From contig NZ_VAUV01000005.1 of NCBI RefSeq assembly GCF_005780165.1, positions 248,001-312,000 of the forward strand: 64,000 nt of DNA, given 5' to 3'. Below the pieces are notes generated by a model. The model was not told the origin of the DNA. It ran no database searches and saw only the letters and a list, made by a program, of their open reading frames with translations. The translations under genes and the position numbers were made by a program. This DNA comes from Phragmitibacter flavus (GTDB lineage Bacteria; Verrucomicrobiota; Verrucomicrobiia; Verrucomicrobiales; Verrucomicrobiaceae). Shown here one piece after another: positions 9,807 through 18,913 of this stretch; position 1 is the stretch's first letter, and each line of letters starts with the position of its first letter.

Positions 9807-10544
9807 ATGCGCCACTTGCGGATCTTGCTCCCTTTGTTTTCCCTGGCCGTGTTGCTGGTCTTGATCGGTTGCGGCACCCCAGCGGCAGGGACCCGCGCTT
9901 TCAGTTGGGAATCGCGACTGGGTCCGGTTCCGGTGGAGCGCAAGACCACGCCGGTGGGAATGCTGCGCGAGGTGAATTTGAAGCAGGACATGATCCGCAA
10001 GGGCACGGTGGGTCGGCGCGTGTTTCGCCCGATGAGACCTCGTTACATTACCATTCACAGCACGCAGAACTACACCGGCGATGCTTACAATCATGCGCTG
10101 GCTTTGAAACGCGGGGCGCTGCGGGCGACGAAACGCCGGGGCGGGAATCGAATCGGATATTTGACCTGGCATTTCACCACGCAAAGCAATGTGGCGATCC
10201 AGCATATACCGACCAACGAGCAGGGTGAACATGCGGACTTTGACGGGCCAGGAAACAACTACAGCATCGGCATTGAGATGTGTGAGCATCGTGGCAATGA
10301 TCTGGCGTTGACCATCGACAAGACGGCGAAATTAACGGCGTTTTTGATGTATGAGCACCAAATTCCGTTGAGCAATGTGGTGGGTCACTATCACTGGCCG
10401 CGCAGGGGATTGAATCCGCCGAACAAAAACTGCCCGCATTTTTTGTTGGATAACGGTCGTCCAGGTCCGAAGTGGCGTTGGTTTCTCAGCAGGGTAAAGG
10501 CGCATTATGAGCGGCTGGTGCCGGGTCCGGTGCCTAGGATTTGA
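9807..10544 (+). CDS. N-acetylmuramoyl-L-alanine amidase, lipoprotein (Amidase_2)
   Basis: A 245-residue predicted lipoprotein: hydrophobic signal followed by the lipobox LIGC (Cys about 22). The Amidase_2/PGRP fold is shown by zinc-ligand motifs ITIHSTQN, GHYHWP and NCPHF, plus the GIEMCEH core. It should cleave the bond between MurNAc and L-Ala in the periplasm. It is one of several wall hydrolases in this stretch. An upstream ATG at 9800 in another frame is not preferred because only this frame gives the signal peptide and domain. Confidence 0.9.
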   Translation: MRHLRILLPLFSLAVLLVLIGCGTPAAGTRAFSWESRLGPVPVERKTTPVGMLREVNLKQDMIRKGTVGRRVFRPMRPRYITIHSTQNYTGDAYNHALALKRGALRATKRRGGNRIGYLTWHFTTQSNVAIQHIPTNEQGEHADFDGPGNNYSIGIEMCEHRGNDLALTIDKTAKLTAFLMYEHQIPLSNVVGHYHWPRRGLNPPNKNCPHFLLDNGRPGPKWRWFLSRVKAHYERLVPGPVPRI

Positions 10545-10563
10545 CCTTGAGAGCAACAAAAAA

Positions 10564-10584
10564 CGCGCTGGGGTTGCCAGCGCG
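10564..10584 (-). terminator. Rho-independent terminator of the His-rich gene
   Basis: CGCGCTGG and CCAGCGCG form an 8-bp stem with a 5-base loop. On the minus strand it is followed by a T-run. It lies just past the stop of the gene at 10614-10889 and within 20 bp of the convergent amidase stop. Confidence 0.8.
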
Positions 10585-10613
10585 CGATGAATCAAAAATC
10601 CGATCAAACTCGA

Positions 10614-10889
10614 TTAACGGTAGGTGCGAACGTAGCCGACACCGGGGATGTAGATCTGAATCACACGCCGGGGATGGTGGTAATAGGGGCGATGATAGGA
10701 CCGGTGGTGCGAACGATAGTGACGGTGATCATGATGCCGGTGATGACGGTAGTGGCTATGACCATGATGACGATCATGTTTGTGGTATTTCGAATGGCTG
10801 TGTTTGTGTTTGTGATCGCGCGCTTCGGCGGATGTTGGTGCAACGGCGAACATCGCGGCGGCGATAAGAAGGGTGATCAATGCTTTCAT
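10614..10889 (-). CDS. Small exported histidine-rich protein
   Basis: A 91-residue protein with a clean Sec signal peptide (MKALITLLIAAAMFAVAPTSAEA) and a mature part with 21 histidines among Arg, Lys and Tyr. The C-terminus (VIQIYIPGVGYVRTYR) is not His-rich and looks like a short beta segment. Such proteins can bind Ni, Zn or Cu, but no metal system is adjacent. It has its own terminator. No family is recognised. Confidence 0.75.
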   Translation of the reverse strand: MKALITLLIAAAMFAVAPTSAEARDHKHKHSHSKYHKHDRHHGHSHYRHHRHHDHRHYRSHHRSYHRPYYHHPRRVIQIYIPGVGYVRTYR

Positions 10890-11028
10890 AGTATCAGAGG
10901 TTAGGGTTTGTTAAGCAGGTTTCTGCAACGATGGTGACGTGGGGATCACGCAGTCGAGACAACCTTGGTTCCTCTGTTTTGACCGGGTCAGTTTCCGGTT
11001 TATTCAATAAAATTAGCCATATTAATGG

Positions 11029-11991
11029 CTATTTGGCATCAGCACCCGGAGTGACTTCACCTTTGCTGAGCTTGGACTTGAGCCGGGACCAGAAATCTTC
11101 CTGGCTGCCCGTGGCGTTGGAAGGGGGTGGGGCAATGCCGGTGTTGCTGCCGGTGGTTCCTGGTCGGGATAGATTGTTTGATGTGCCGGGGGCGGCGTTG
11201 GAGTTGGGAGAATAGCCGGTGCCGCCGGTGACGGGGATGCTGAGGCCGCGTGAGGTGCGACGCACGCCGGGCGCATTGGGAAGGTTGGGAGAGGGGATGT
11301 TGAAGCCGCTCTGGCTGTCGCTGAGTTCTCCGCCGTAGGCCGCGAAGGTGTTGACGGGGATTTCGTAGCGTTTGAAGTCGCTGGCGAGTTGACGCCGGGC
11401 GTTGATGAAGGGGGTGGGGCTGTGATAGTTGGAGTAGTCGCGGGCGAACTTGGAGCGGTTCATGCCGATGGTGAGATTTTTGCGGATCTCAAAGTGGAGG
11501 TGAACGGGATACATGCCGTTGTTGCCACCCATGGTGCCGATGAGCTGGCCGCGCTCGACGATGTCGCCGACTTTAACTTTGCGTTCGAGAAGGTGGCCGT
11601 GCAGGGCGTCGATGATCTCGATTTTGCCATTGGGTTCGCGGTAGGCGTGGCGGATGATGATGACGTTGCCCCAACCGACTTTCACGTCTTCGCTGAGCAC
11701 CACGACGCCGTGGCCAATGTTGTAGATGGGGTCGCCGAGGTCGGAATCGCCACCGCCGGTGCCATTCCAGTCTTCACCGAGGTGACCGTTGGGCCAGAAT
11801 CCGCGGGCTTTGTAGTAACCGGCAGCGTCAGGTTTGCCGACGGGGAAATCGAAGCCGTCAGCCAGTTGGCAGCGGACGGTGTCCACGGCGTGCAGAGGGG
11901 TGGCAAGCGTGGAAAGTGCAAATAAAATGAACAAGGCGATCCCTCGCAGGGAAAGTAGCGGATGAGTGCTCGCAGGATGTGGGGAAGGCAT
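11029..11991 (-). CDS. M23-family peptidase (LytM domain), exported
   Basis: Predicted periplasmic zinc endopeptidase acting on peptidoglycan cross-links. The zinc motifs HLGEDW (HxxxD type) and HLHFE are present, as is the intermediate IDALHGHLLERKVKVGD block. The C-terminal 120 residues are Pro/Ser/Gly/Asn-rich and look disordered. The start is uncertain. The frame is open back to 12093, with ATGs at 12093, 12057 and 11991. The one at 11991 places a signal peptide (LLSLRGIALFILFALSTLATPLHA) closest to the N-terminus, but no strong ribosome site distinguishes them. Confidence 0.85.
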   Translation of the reverse strand: MPSPHPASTHPLLSLRGIALFILFALSTLATPLHAVDTVRCQLADGFDFPVGKPDAAGYYKARGFWPNGHLGEDWNGTGGGDSDLGDPIYNIGHGVVVLSEDVKVGWGNVIIIRHAYREPNGKIEIIDALHGHLLERKVKVGDIVERGQLIGTMGGNNGMYPVHLHFEIRKNLTIGMNRSKFARDYSNYHSPTPFINARRQLASDFKRYEIPVNTFAAYGGELSDSQSGFNIPSPNLPNAPGVRRTSRGLSIPVTGGTGYSPNSNAAPGTSNNLSRPGTTGSNTGIAPPPSNATGSQEDFWSRLKSKLSKGEVTPGADAK

Positions 11992-12121
11992 TCGTGGGCG
12001 ACTGGTGAGAAAGAAAGTGAGGGGGCGGGAGGGGGACTTTTTGCGAATTAGGGACATCAGTCTAGCGATGGTTGGGAAATTTGCCACTGGCAAGTTTCGG
12101 TTGCCGCCTCAGGACCAAGGA

Positions 12122-14068
12122 TTAACGAGGCGGACGGGTGCTCATTTTGATGGCGAGCACGGTGATGTCGTCGGAGGTTTCTTCGTCGCCGGTGTGCATG
12201 CGGACGGCCTCCATGATGCTTTGGGTGAGGTCTTCAACCGGGTCCTGGGCTTTCTGCAGGAGGAGCGATTCAAGGCGTTGCTGGCCGAAGAGTTCCTGGT
12301 CGGAGTTGAAGGCTTCGGTGACGCCGTCGGTGTAGAAGATGACTTTTTCACCGGGCTTCATTTGGAATCGGGAGCTGGTGAAAAGGTGTTTGCGCATCAG
12401 CCCGAGGGCAGGATGACGTTCGCTGAGGAGGGGGAGGATTTCGCCTTCGGGTTTCACGAGAAGGGGAGAGGCGTGACCGGCGTTGCAGAGCTCGAGTTCG
12501 CCGCTTTGCACGTCGAGAACGGCATAGACCAAGGTGACAAACATGCCGGTGTGGGTTTCGTTGCAGAGGGCGTCGTTGACGTGGCGCATGATGTCGACCG
12601 GGGTGGTTTGCGGACCGGCGTAACCTTTGAAGAGGGTTTGGGTCATGGCCATGAACAGGGCGGCAGGCACGCCCTTGCCGGAGACGTCGCCGATGAGGAT
12701 GGAGAGGCGACGTTCGTCGAGAAAACGGTGATCGTAGAAATCGCCGCCAATTTCGCGTGCCGGCTGCATCACAGCGTCGAGGGCGATGTCGGCATGATGC
12801 GGCCAGGCGGTGTGGGTGGACCATTTGCCGGGAAGCATGCTGGTCTGGATGCGGCGGGCGGCATTGAGTTCGCCGGTAATTCGTGCTTTGGAAGCGCTGG
12901 TCTCCTGAAGCTGGGCCATGCGGGTGCGCAAATCGCGGGTCATTTTGCCGAAGGCGAGGGCGAGGTCGCGCACTTCGCGGATGGCAACGCGTTTGTCGAG
13001 CGGGTAGTCGAGATCACCATCGGCAATTTTTCCGGCGGCCTCGGCCAGGTTGCGGATGGGACGGGTGACGGTGTGGGAGATGAAAATGAGGGCGAGGAAA
13101 AGGCCGACGATGCCGAGAAGGGCGATGGCAGCGAGTTCCAGCAGGGAGCGGAGCGCAGGTTTGATCACTTCATCGCGGGGATAGACGAGAGCGAGGGTGA
13201 AGCCGCCGTTTTGAACCGTGCTGAAGGCGATCCAGGAGTCTTGCTGTCGAAGGGGATCGGCATGACGGATGAAGCCCGTGTCTTTCGGCATGATTTCTTT
13301 GGCGAGATGCGGGTTTTTGTCCTGCAAATTGGCGTGAAAGACCTGATTGCGGTCAGGAAAGGAAAGGTAACGGCCGTTGGGACTGATGAGAAAGGCGTAG
13401 CCCGTGTCGGCCACCTTGATGGCGGCGAGGCTGGAGATGAGGGAGTCGAGGGCGATGTCGATGGTGGCGACGCCCCAGAAGCGGCGTTCGTTCGCTTCCG
13501 TGCGAAACATCGGCACGGAGCGGGTGGTCATGAGGACATTGCCGCCGCCTTCATCGTAGTAGGGTTCGGTCCATTGGGCCTTGCCGGTGGACTTCGGAAT
13601 GTTATACCAATCCCATTTAAAATGATCATAGTCGGGGGGCTGGAGGACGACGAACTGGGTGGCGCTGCCCTTCCAGTAGGCGTAGGGGGCGAAGTGGGTT
13701 TGGTCGGGAAAGAACTCGTTAGGTTCAAAGGCAAGGCAGGTGCCGTAGAGGAGACCACTGTGCCGGTTGAGGGTGTTGGTTAGGTGGCCCTGGATGTCGG
13801 AGAGAGTCTTGAGAGCGCCGGATTCGAGAACGGCGGCATGCATTTCTGGAATGCGCGCGGCCTGACCAAGGACGCCGTTGAGTCGGGAGGCTTCGAGCGT
13901 GGCGAGGTCAACGGCTTGACGGCGGGTCTGTTCGAGGGCGTGGCGGTAATCGCGAAGGCCGACCCAGGCAATCACCCCGGCGAGGAAGATGGCCGCAGGA
14001 ACGCCGATGGTGAGCACCAGTCGGGTGCTGAGAGATCCTTGAAGGAGTTTGCGGTCGGCGTTGGGCAC
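12122..14068 (-). CDS. RsbU-like PP2C (SpoIIE) phosphatase with sensor and HAMP domains
   Basis: A 648-residue membrane sensor phosphatase. An N-terminal helix (about 15-32) and a second one near 320-340 bracket a periplasmic Cache-like sensor. A HAMP domain follows (TVTRPIRNLAEAAGKIADGDLDYP), then a PP2C/SpoIIE domain (AREIGGDFYD, IGDVSGKGVPAALFM, DGVTEAFN). Such proteins dephosphorylate the STAS antagonist encoded next door and so release a sigma factor or other partner. It is the last gene of the RsbW-RsbV-RsbU operon, 15 bp after the STAS gene. Confidence 0.9.
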   Translation of the reverse strand: MPNADRKLLQGSLSTRLVLTIGVPAAIFLAGVIAWVGLRDYRHALEQTRRQAVDLATLEASRLNGVLGQAARIPEMHAAVLESGALKTLSDIQGHLTNTLNRHSGLLYGTCLAFEPNEFFPDQTHFAPYAYWKGSATQFVVLQPPDYDHFKWDWYNIPKSTGKAQWTEPYYDEGGGNVLMTTRSVPMFRTEANERRFWGVATIDIALDSLISSLAAIKVADTGYAFLISPNGRYLSFPDRNQVFHANLQDKNPHLAKEIMPKDTGFIRHADPLRQQDSWIAFSTVQNGGFTLALVYPRDEVIKPALRSLLELAAIALLGIVGLFLALIFISHTVTRPIRNLAEAAGKIADGDLDYPLDKRVAIREVRDLALAFGKMTRDLRTRMAQLQETSASKARITGELNAARRIQTSMLPGKWSTHTAWPHHADIALDAVMQPAREIGGDFYDHRFLDERRLSILIGDVSGKGVPAALFMAMTQTLFKGYAGPQTTPVDIMRHVNDALCNETHTGMFVTLVYAVLDVQSGELELCNAGHASPLLVKPEGEILPLLSERHPALGLMRKHLFTSSRFQMKPGEKVIFYTDGVTEAFNSDQELFGQQRLESLLLQKAQDPVEDLTQSIMEAVRMHTGDEETSDDITVLAIKMSTRPPR

Positions 14069-14083
14069 AGAACTGGGGTCAGG

Positions 14084-14440
14084 CTAGGCTGCCTTTGCCG
14101 TAGCGGAATTCATGCCCGCGAGGGCGGCTGATTTGTCGGGGTAGATGGTGAGGATGCGGTCAAAACCGATGGTTTCAAACACCATGAGGACATTGGAATC
14201 AAGCGAGCAGAAAGCCAGGGAGCCGGCGCTTTGTTCAAGGCGTTTGGCGGCAAGCAGGAAAACGCGCAGGCCGGCGCTGTTGATGTAGTCAAGCTCACTA
14301 CAATCGAGAAGCAGGCTCTTGGTGTTCTGGTCGAGAAGAAGCATGATGTCGCGCTCCAAATCAACCGCGCTGACGCTGTCGATTTGTCCAGTCAGAGAAG
14401 CGACGGTGATGTTTCCTTCTTGATGGATGGGGAGTTGCAT
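14084..14440 (-). CDS. Anti-sigma factor antagonist (STAS, RsbV/SpoIIAA type)
   Basis: A 118-residue STAS-domain protein with the phosphorylatable serine (S55) in the signature LDYINSAGLRVFL. In partner switching the unphosphorylated form sequesters the RsbW-type kinase. It lies between the kinase and phosphatase genes, which fits exactly. No sigma factor gene is adjacent, so the output of the module cannot be told from this window. Confidence 0.92.
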   Translation of the reverse strand: MQLPIHQEGNITVASLTGQIDSVSAVDLERDIMLLLDQNTKSLLLDCSELDYINSAGLRVFLLAAKRLEQSAGSLAFCSLDSNVLMVFETIGFDRILTIYPDKSAALAGMNSATAKAA

Positions 14441-14496
14441 GGATGAACTTGGCTGAAGCTGAAGCTGAGGCTGACTGAAATCTGGCTGACTAAATG

Positions 14497-14919
14497 TCAG
14501 GCGACGCGTTTGGTGAGAGTGAGAATGTTGCGCTGACCGATGCGGCTGTAGTGAATGGCGTCCATCAGGGTGCGGGCGAGATGAATGCCCATGCCACCGG
14601 CGTTGCGTTCGAAAAGCGAGGCGCTGATGTCTGGCGTGGGGGCATCAAGGGGATTAAAAGCGCGGCCATCGTCTTCAATTTCAGCGTGAACTTCGCGATT
14701 GCTGATGGTGAGGCGGAGAACAATTTCGTGGGCGCGGGGTTCTTTGCGGCCACCGTGCATGACGATGTTGGTGACCAGTTCGTCGATTGAAAGGCTGATC
14801 TTAAAAACGGCATCATCGGGCATTTGATGCCATTTGCCGAACTGGCGCACCATCTGGTTGAGACGTTCGGTCTCATACAGATTCACATCGAGCTTCGTGC
14901 TGAGGCTGCCGGTGCGCAT
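14497..14919 (-). CDS. Anti-sigma regulatory factor / serine kinase (RsbW, HATPase_c)
   Basis: A GHKL-type ATPase of RsbW/SpoIIAB kind. The N box reads SIDELVTNIVMHGG, and the G1/G2 region has DDGRAFNPL, then NAGGMGIHLARTLMD. It should phosphorylate the STAS protein and bind a sigma factor or response protein. I place the start at the ATG at 14919. An in-frame TTG at 14955 would add 12 residues not seen in the family. First gene of the three-gene operon. Confidence 0.88.
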   Translation of the reverse strand: MRTGSLSTKLDVNLYETERLNQMVRQFGKWHQMPDDAVFKISLSIDELVTNIVMHGGRKEPRAHEIVLRLTISNREVHAEIEDDGRAFNPLDAPTPDISASLFERNAGGMGIHLARTLMDAIHYSRIGQRNILTLTKRVA

Positions 14920-15040
14920 GTGGTTGCTTTTGTCGTTGTGGAGAGAATAGCACAAAGCGTCAACGTGTCACAAACTAGTTTGGGTGGATAGAAGGCAAAA
15001 GTCGATCAGGCTGTCGGGCAGGATGATGTTTTGCCGATCG

Positions 15041-15550
15041 TCAGTCGACGTTGTCCGTGAAACAGGCGGTTTCGCGCTGGCGGATGAGGTCGGCTTCTTC
15101 GTGAATGTTGATCAACGAGAGCCGGGTGGCGCGGAAAAGGCTGAGGCAACCTTGCACGATGGCAATGGCTCCGACGAAGCCGATGGAAAGGGCGAGAGCC
15201 ATCATGAAGTTGTCCCAGGGATGGAATTGCTGGGAGGCGAGGGCGGCTCCGAAGATGGAGACGAGACTGGTGAGCACAAAAGAACCGAGCGAAACGTAGA
15301 TGGCACGCAGAGCGCCAAGGAGGAGGCTGGCCTGTTTTTCGATTCGGTCCATGTGCCGCAGCCAGAACTTTTTGTCGTCCTTGGTTTCGGCTTTCTCGAC
15401 TTTGGCGATGACGGCGCGGAGTCGTTCACCGGCGCGCAGGAAGCGGTTGCTGGTGCTGAGGGCCAGGAGGGATGCAGCGTTGGTCAGCACGGCAGGCGCT
15501 GCAATCAGGGAGAGCAGGGCGAAGGGGTTGCCGGTGATTTCGGTGATCAA
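15041..15550 (-). CDS. DUF2721 membrane protein
   Basis: A 169-residue protein of the DUF2721 family, with the typical start APAVLTNAASLLALSTSNRFLRAGERLR. A charged cytoplasmic stretch (about 45-70) follows, then two hydrophobic helices near 78-100 and 118-140. The function of the family is unknown. It may follow OsmC on the same strand, but the 88-bp gap gives no proof of an operon. Confidence 0.8.
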   Translation of the reverse strand: MITEITGNPFALLSLIAAPAVLTNAASLLALSTSNRFLRAGERLRAVIAKVEKAETKDDKKFWLRHMDRIEKQASLLLGALRAIYVSLGSFVLTSLVSIFGAALASQQFHPWDNFMMALALSIGFVGAIAIVQGCLSLFRATRLSLINIHEEADLIRQRETACFTDNVD

Positions 15551-15638
15551 GGCTTGTTGGAAAAGGTGGAAGGTCCGTCCCGGACCTTGATGCAGGCATG
15601 AAATGAAAGGCTCGGGACGAGCCTTCTACTTTTTTATT

Positions 15639-16049
15639 TTATTCGCCCCAGATGAACTCGATGGGCTTTTGCACGTCGGGATGAAGGCTGCGGTGGACGG
15701 GGCAGCCGGTGGCGGCGGCTTCAAGGAGGGGGCGCTCGGCGTAGTCGGCGGGGAGGGGAATCCAGATTTTCACCGGCAGGCTGGCAATGCGGCGGGGGGC
15801 TTCGGTGGTCATGTGTTTTTCAACATGAATGCGCATGTTGGGCAGGGCGATTTCCTTGCGCTTGGCGACGATGCCCATGGTGGTGGCAATGCAGGTGGCC
15901 AGGGCGGTGGCGACAAGGTCGGTGGGGGAGAAGGACTCGCCTTTGCCCATGTTGTCGGTGGGGGCGTCGGTGATGAGTTCGGTGCCGCTGGGACCGTGAA
16001 TGGCGCGACAACGGAGGTCGCCTTCATAGGTGGCTTCGATTTTTACCAT
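15639..16049 (-). CDS. OsmC family peroxiredoxin-like protein
   Basis: A 136-residue OsmC/Ohr-fold protein. The two redox cysteines are visible at C53 (ALATCIATTMG) and C116 (ATGCPVHRSL), and the FSPTDLVA motif precedes the first. The family reduces organic hydroperoxides in the cytoplasm. The sequence looks like the YhfA/OsmC branch rather than Ohr, but that split is uncertain. Confidence 0.88.
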   Translation of the reverse strand: MVKIEATYEGDLRCRAIHGPSGTELITDAPTDNMGKGESFSPTDLVATALATCIATTMGIVAKRKEIALPNMRIHVEKHMTTEAPRRIASLPVKIWIPLPADYAERPLLEAAATGCPVHRSLHPDVQKPIEFIWGE

Positions 16050-16081
16050 GGTGAGAAAAGAATGGGTGTTGAGAGGAGTGG

Positions 16082-17248
16082 TTAGTCCAGGTTGCGTTTT
16101 TCGACGTTGTCTTGCGAATAGGGATCGTTGGCGGCGTCGTCCGATGGGGGTGTTTCGGGCGCGAGTGGTTCGGAGGAAGTTGGGGCCGGTCCTTCATCGG
16201 GAGTTGGAGCTGGAGGTGGTTCCGTGGCGGGTGAAGGTGAGGAGGATGGCGAGGGAGACTTCGGTTTGGTCGAGGAGCCTGAGTCACCGTGGTCGTCGTC
16301 ATCGTCATCGCTGTTGTCGCTGCCGGACCAGGGATTGTATTCGTCGTTGTCCCAATCTTCGGTGACTTCGAGCGCTTTTTCGTCTTCGTCGCGGTCTTTG
16401 TAAAACTCAGGGTAGAGTTTGCGATCGCGTTTTTCCATGCCCCAGGCAAGCCAGATACAGATCTCGTAAAGAATATACATCGGGACCGCCAGCAGGGCGA
16501 GGGTCATGGCGTCCTGAGTGGGGGTGATGACGGCAGAAACCACGCAGATGATAACGGCGGCCCAACTACGGGAGGTCTTCATGACCTTGTAATTAAGGAT
16601 GTCCAGTTTCACCAAGGCCATGACGACCACCGGGAGCTCGAAGCAAATGCCGAAGATGATGACAAACTGACAGACGAATTTGACGTATTCGACCAGTTCC
16701 CACGGGTAGATGGGCGGAGGGGCTCCTTCTGTGGTCGGATCGCCTGAATAGATGAAAGCGACACCAAATTCGTAGAAAAACAGAATGGCCCGCGGCGCGA
16801 CCACGTAGTAGGCAAATACGACGCCGAGAGCGAACAGTCCGGCACCCACGCCAATGGCAGGAAAAAGCACCTTTTTCTCGGTGTTGTGCATACCGGGAAG
16901 CACAAATTGGAGGAGAAAATAGAGCAACAGCGGGAAGGAAATGATGACGGCGGCAACGAGGGAAATGTTCATGGCGGTCATGAAACCGCCGGTGATTTTG
17001 AGGGAAACGATGCTGACTTTTTGTTCCAGGCCGGCCATGACCAGGGGCTGCCGGATGATCGCGAGAAGTTTATCGGCGTAAGTGAAGGCGACGATGGCGG
17101 CTACCAGAAGCGTGACTGCCATCCGCACGATCATTTTGCGCAGGTCGTCGAGGTGATCGAGAAAGGGTTTTTCCTGGTCGGTTTGACCGAGATCCACGGC
17201 GACTTTTTCGCGGAGTTTGACGACTTTCGTAAATAACCAGTTAAACAT
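16082..17248 (-). CDS. tatC: Sec-independent protein translocase TatC with acidic C-terminal extension
   Basis: The six-helix receptor of the twin-arginine translocase, which binds RR signal peptides. The family motif FLDHLDDLRK lies near residues 29-38, and the hydrophobic segments match TatC up to about residue 275. The last 100 or so residues are not part of the family. They form a hydrophilic Asp/Glu/Ser/Pro-rich tail with a DDDDDD-like stretch. No tatA/tatB lies next to it. Confidence 0.93.
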   Translation of the reverse strand: MFNWLFTKVVKLREKVAVDLGQTDQEKPFLDHLDDLRKMIVRMAVTLLVAAIVAFTYADKLLAIIRQPLVMAGLEQKVSIVSLKITGGFMTAMNISLVAAVIISFPLLLYFLLQFVLPGMHNTEKKVLFPAIGVGAGLFALGVVFAYYVVAPRAILFFYEFGVAFIYSGDPTTEGAPPPIYPWELVEYVKFVCQFVIIFGICFELPVVVMALVKLDILNYKVMKTSRSWAAVIICVVSAVITPTQDAMTLALLAVPMYILYEICIWLAWGMEKRDRKLYPEFYKDRDEDEKALEVTEDWDNDEYNPWSGSDNSDDDDDDHGDSGSSTKPKSPSPSSSPSPATEPPPAPTPDEGPAPTSSEPLAPETPPSDDAANDPYSQDNVEKRNLD

Positions 17249-17277
17249 GATGAGGTGCTGTAGAGAGAATACGCGGA

Positions 17278-18885
17278 CTAGATGATGCCTCGTGCGGCCA
17301 TTCTTGCAAACAATGCGAGCGTAAGGGCATCCTGAATTTCACCGGTCGCGACCATTTCGCGCAATTCGGCCGGGGTGACGAGTCGGACTTCACCAATGTG
17401 TTCGTCGCCGACGGGCTGGGGTTCGCGGACCTGATGAACCGGGTGGGCGGTGAAGAGGTAGACGTGTTCTTGAGTGAATCCCTGCGAGCCAAAGAACCAG
17501 CCGAGAGGGGTGATGGTGCCACCGGGGAGGAGTTCGCAGCCGCTTTCTTCATCGAGTTCGCGATGCAGGGTGTGCAGGATGGCTTCGTGGGTTTCGGCCT
17601 CGTCGATTTGCCCGGCAGGAAATTCCCACAGCGAGCGCATGACGGGAAGGCGTTCCTGATGGATGAGGATGAAGTGTCCGTCCTCGGTGATGGGGGCCAC
17701 GGCAATGGCGGATTTGCGATGGGCAACGGTCCAGTCGACGGGGGTGGTGGGGCGTGCGGGGGTGAGGAAAGGGCATTCTTCGATCTGCACGTAGCGACCA
17801 TTGTAGACCATTTCGCCGGGGAGTTTTTTCCAACTGCCGTGGTCTCCGATGTGGCAAAGGGGGAAGGTGGGCACCTGTGACACAGGCTTTGAGCCTGTGG
17901 GTGGGGCAGGCATGCTGCCTGCCGGGCGGGGAGTATGGGGCGGGGGTGCGGTCGTGGAGACATTCGTGCCGGGCAGAATGCCCGGCTCACCCACAGGCTG
18001 CAAGCCTGTGTCACAAATTTTGGGGGCACAGGGTGGTGGTGACACAGGCTTTGAGCCTGTGGGTGGGGCAGGCATGCTGCCTGCCGGGTGGGGAGCTTGG
18101 GGAGGGAATGGGGGTGTGGAGGCGTTCGGGCCAGCGTCGGGCAGAATGCCCGGCTCACCCACAGGCTGCAAGCCTGTGTCACAGAGGTCGGAATCAACGG
18201 CTTGTAGGAGAGTTTGCTGGGTTCCCAAATTGTAGGCACTTGGATTCAGCCTAGCTTTCTCGGGATTCTGTTGAATGTATTGACGGAAACGATTGAGCTC
18301 GTTCCAGTCGCGGATGATGTGGTCGTAGCTTTCGTCCATCCAAAAAGGACCGGAGCGGTTGAGGGCGCGATTGATTTCGCGGGCGGTGAACCATTTGATG
18401 GACTGCAAAATTTTGGAGAGGGACTGGCCGGGAAGAGGCTTTAGAATCAGGTGAGCATGGTTCGGCATGATAACGAACTGATCGAGGAGATAGCGATCTT
18501 CGTGAAAATGCTGCAGTGCGGAGGCGACAATGTTCGAAAGGGAGGGATCGCGCAGAGTGCAGGAGCCATGTCCTTGGTCGAGCCAAGTTTCACGGGTTTC
18601 ATGGAAGCGGGTTTGGTATTCGGCAATGGTTTGGCCAGTCCAAGGTTCCGGGTGATGGGAGAGCCAATTTTTGCGCTCTTGCTGCCATTGGGCAAGAAGG
18701 TGGGCGGGAAGGGAGTCGGCCAGGCGAAAGGTAACGAAGTAGGTGGCGTCAGGGTGTTGCCAGTGGGGGAGGTTGCGGGTGGGGGTGGCGAGAGGGACTT
18801 GGGGGGTGTAGGGGACGAAAAGGTGGTGGGTGGTGTCTGAACTTGGGGAGGTGTTGCCTTGAGGCTGTGGAGCTGGAGGGGGCAT
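17278..18885 (-). CDS. RAYT (REP-associated tyrosine transposase) ORF continuing through REP repeats into a Nudix hydrolase domain
   Basis: One uninterrupted reading frame. Residues about 30-225 are a Y1 HUH transposase of the RAYT type, with MPNHAHLILKP (HUH) and the Tyr motif NRFRQYIQQNP. A linker of about 100 residues follows, encoded entirely by two inverted REP units (CDTGLQPVGE...AGSMPAPPTGSKPVS). The last 190 residues are an ADP-ribose-pyrophosphatase-like Nudix domain (WEFPAGQIDE, then RELDEESG), with three extra residues in the Nudix box. The frame is open to 18963, but the first codons lie in another REP, so I use the ATG at 18885. The halves may be separate genes, with the Nudix starting at a GTG inside the repeat. 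Confidence 0.75.
   Translation of the reverse strand: MPPPAPQPQGNTSPSSDTTHHLFVPYTPQVPLATPTRNLPHWQHPDATYFVTFRLADSLPAHLLAQWQQERKNWLSHHPEPWTGQTIAEYQTRFHETRETWLDQGHGSCTLRDPSLSNIVASALQHFHEDRYLLDQFVIMPNHAHLILKPLPGQSLSKILQSIKWFTAREINRALNRSGPFWMDESYDHIIRDWNELNRFRQYIQQNPEKARLNPSAYNLGTQQTLLQAVDSDLCDTGLQPVGEPGILPDAGPNASTPPFPPQAPHPAGSMPAPPTGSKPVSPPPCAPKICDTGLQPVGEPGILPGTNVSTTAPPPHTPRPAGSMPAPPTGSKPVSQVPTFPLCHIGDHGSWKKLPGEMVYNGRYVQIEECPFLTPARPTTPVDWTVAHRKSAIAVAPITEDGHFILIHQERLPVMRSLWEFPAGQIDEAETHEAILHTLHRELDEESGCELLPGGTITPLGWFFGSQGFTQEHVYLFTAHPVHQVREPQPVGDEHIGEVRLVTPAELREMVATGEIQDALTLALFARMAARGII
17876..18015. repeat. REP/BIME-like inverted unit 1
   Basis: Two imperfect palindromic halves in opposite orientation. 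The first has CACAGGCTTTGAGCCTGTG and GGCAGGCATGCTGCCTGCC. The second has CGGGCAGAATGCCCG and ACAGGCTGCAAGCCTGT. The unit is repeated next door and lies in frame inside the RAYT-Nudix ORF. Confidence 0.92.
18039..18183. repeat. REP/BIME-like inverted unit 2
   Basis: A near-identical second copy of the preceding inverted unit, in the same orientation and about 160 bp away. Together they encode the linker between the RAYT and Nudix domains. Confidence 0.92.
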
Positions 18886-18913
18886 TGAGGTGGAAGGTCG
18901 GTTTGGCGGCTGG

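Noticed and set aside
11966-13783. Long open frame (605 codons) on the plus strand
   Set aside because: It lies opposite the RsbU-like phosphatase, which has clear domains. The frame is a composition effect of high G+C and has no recognisable motif.
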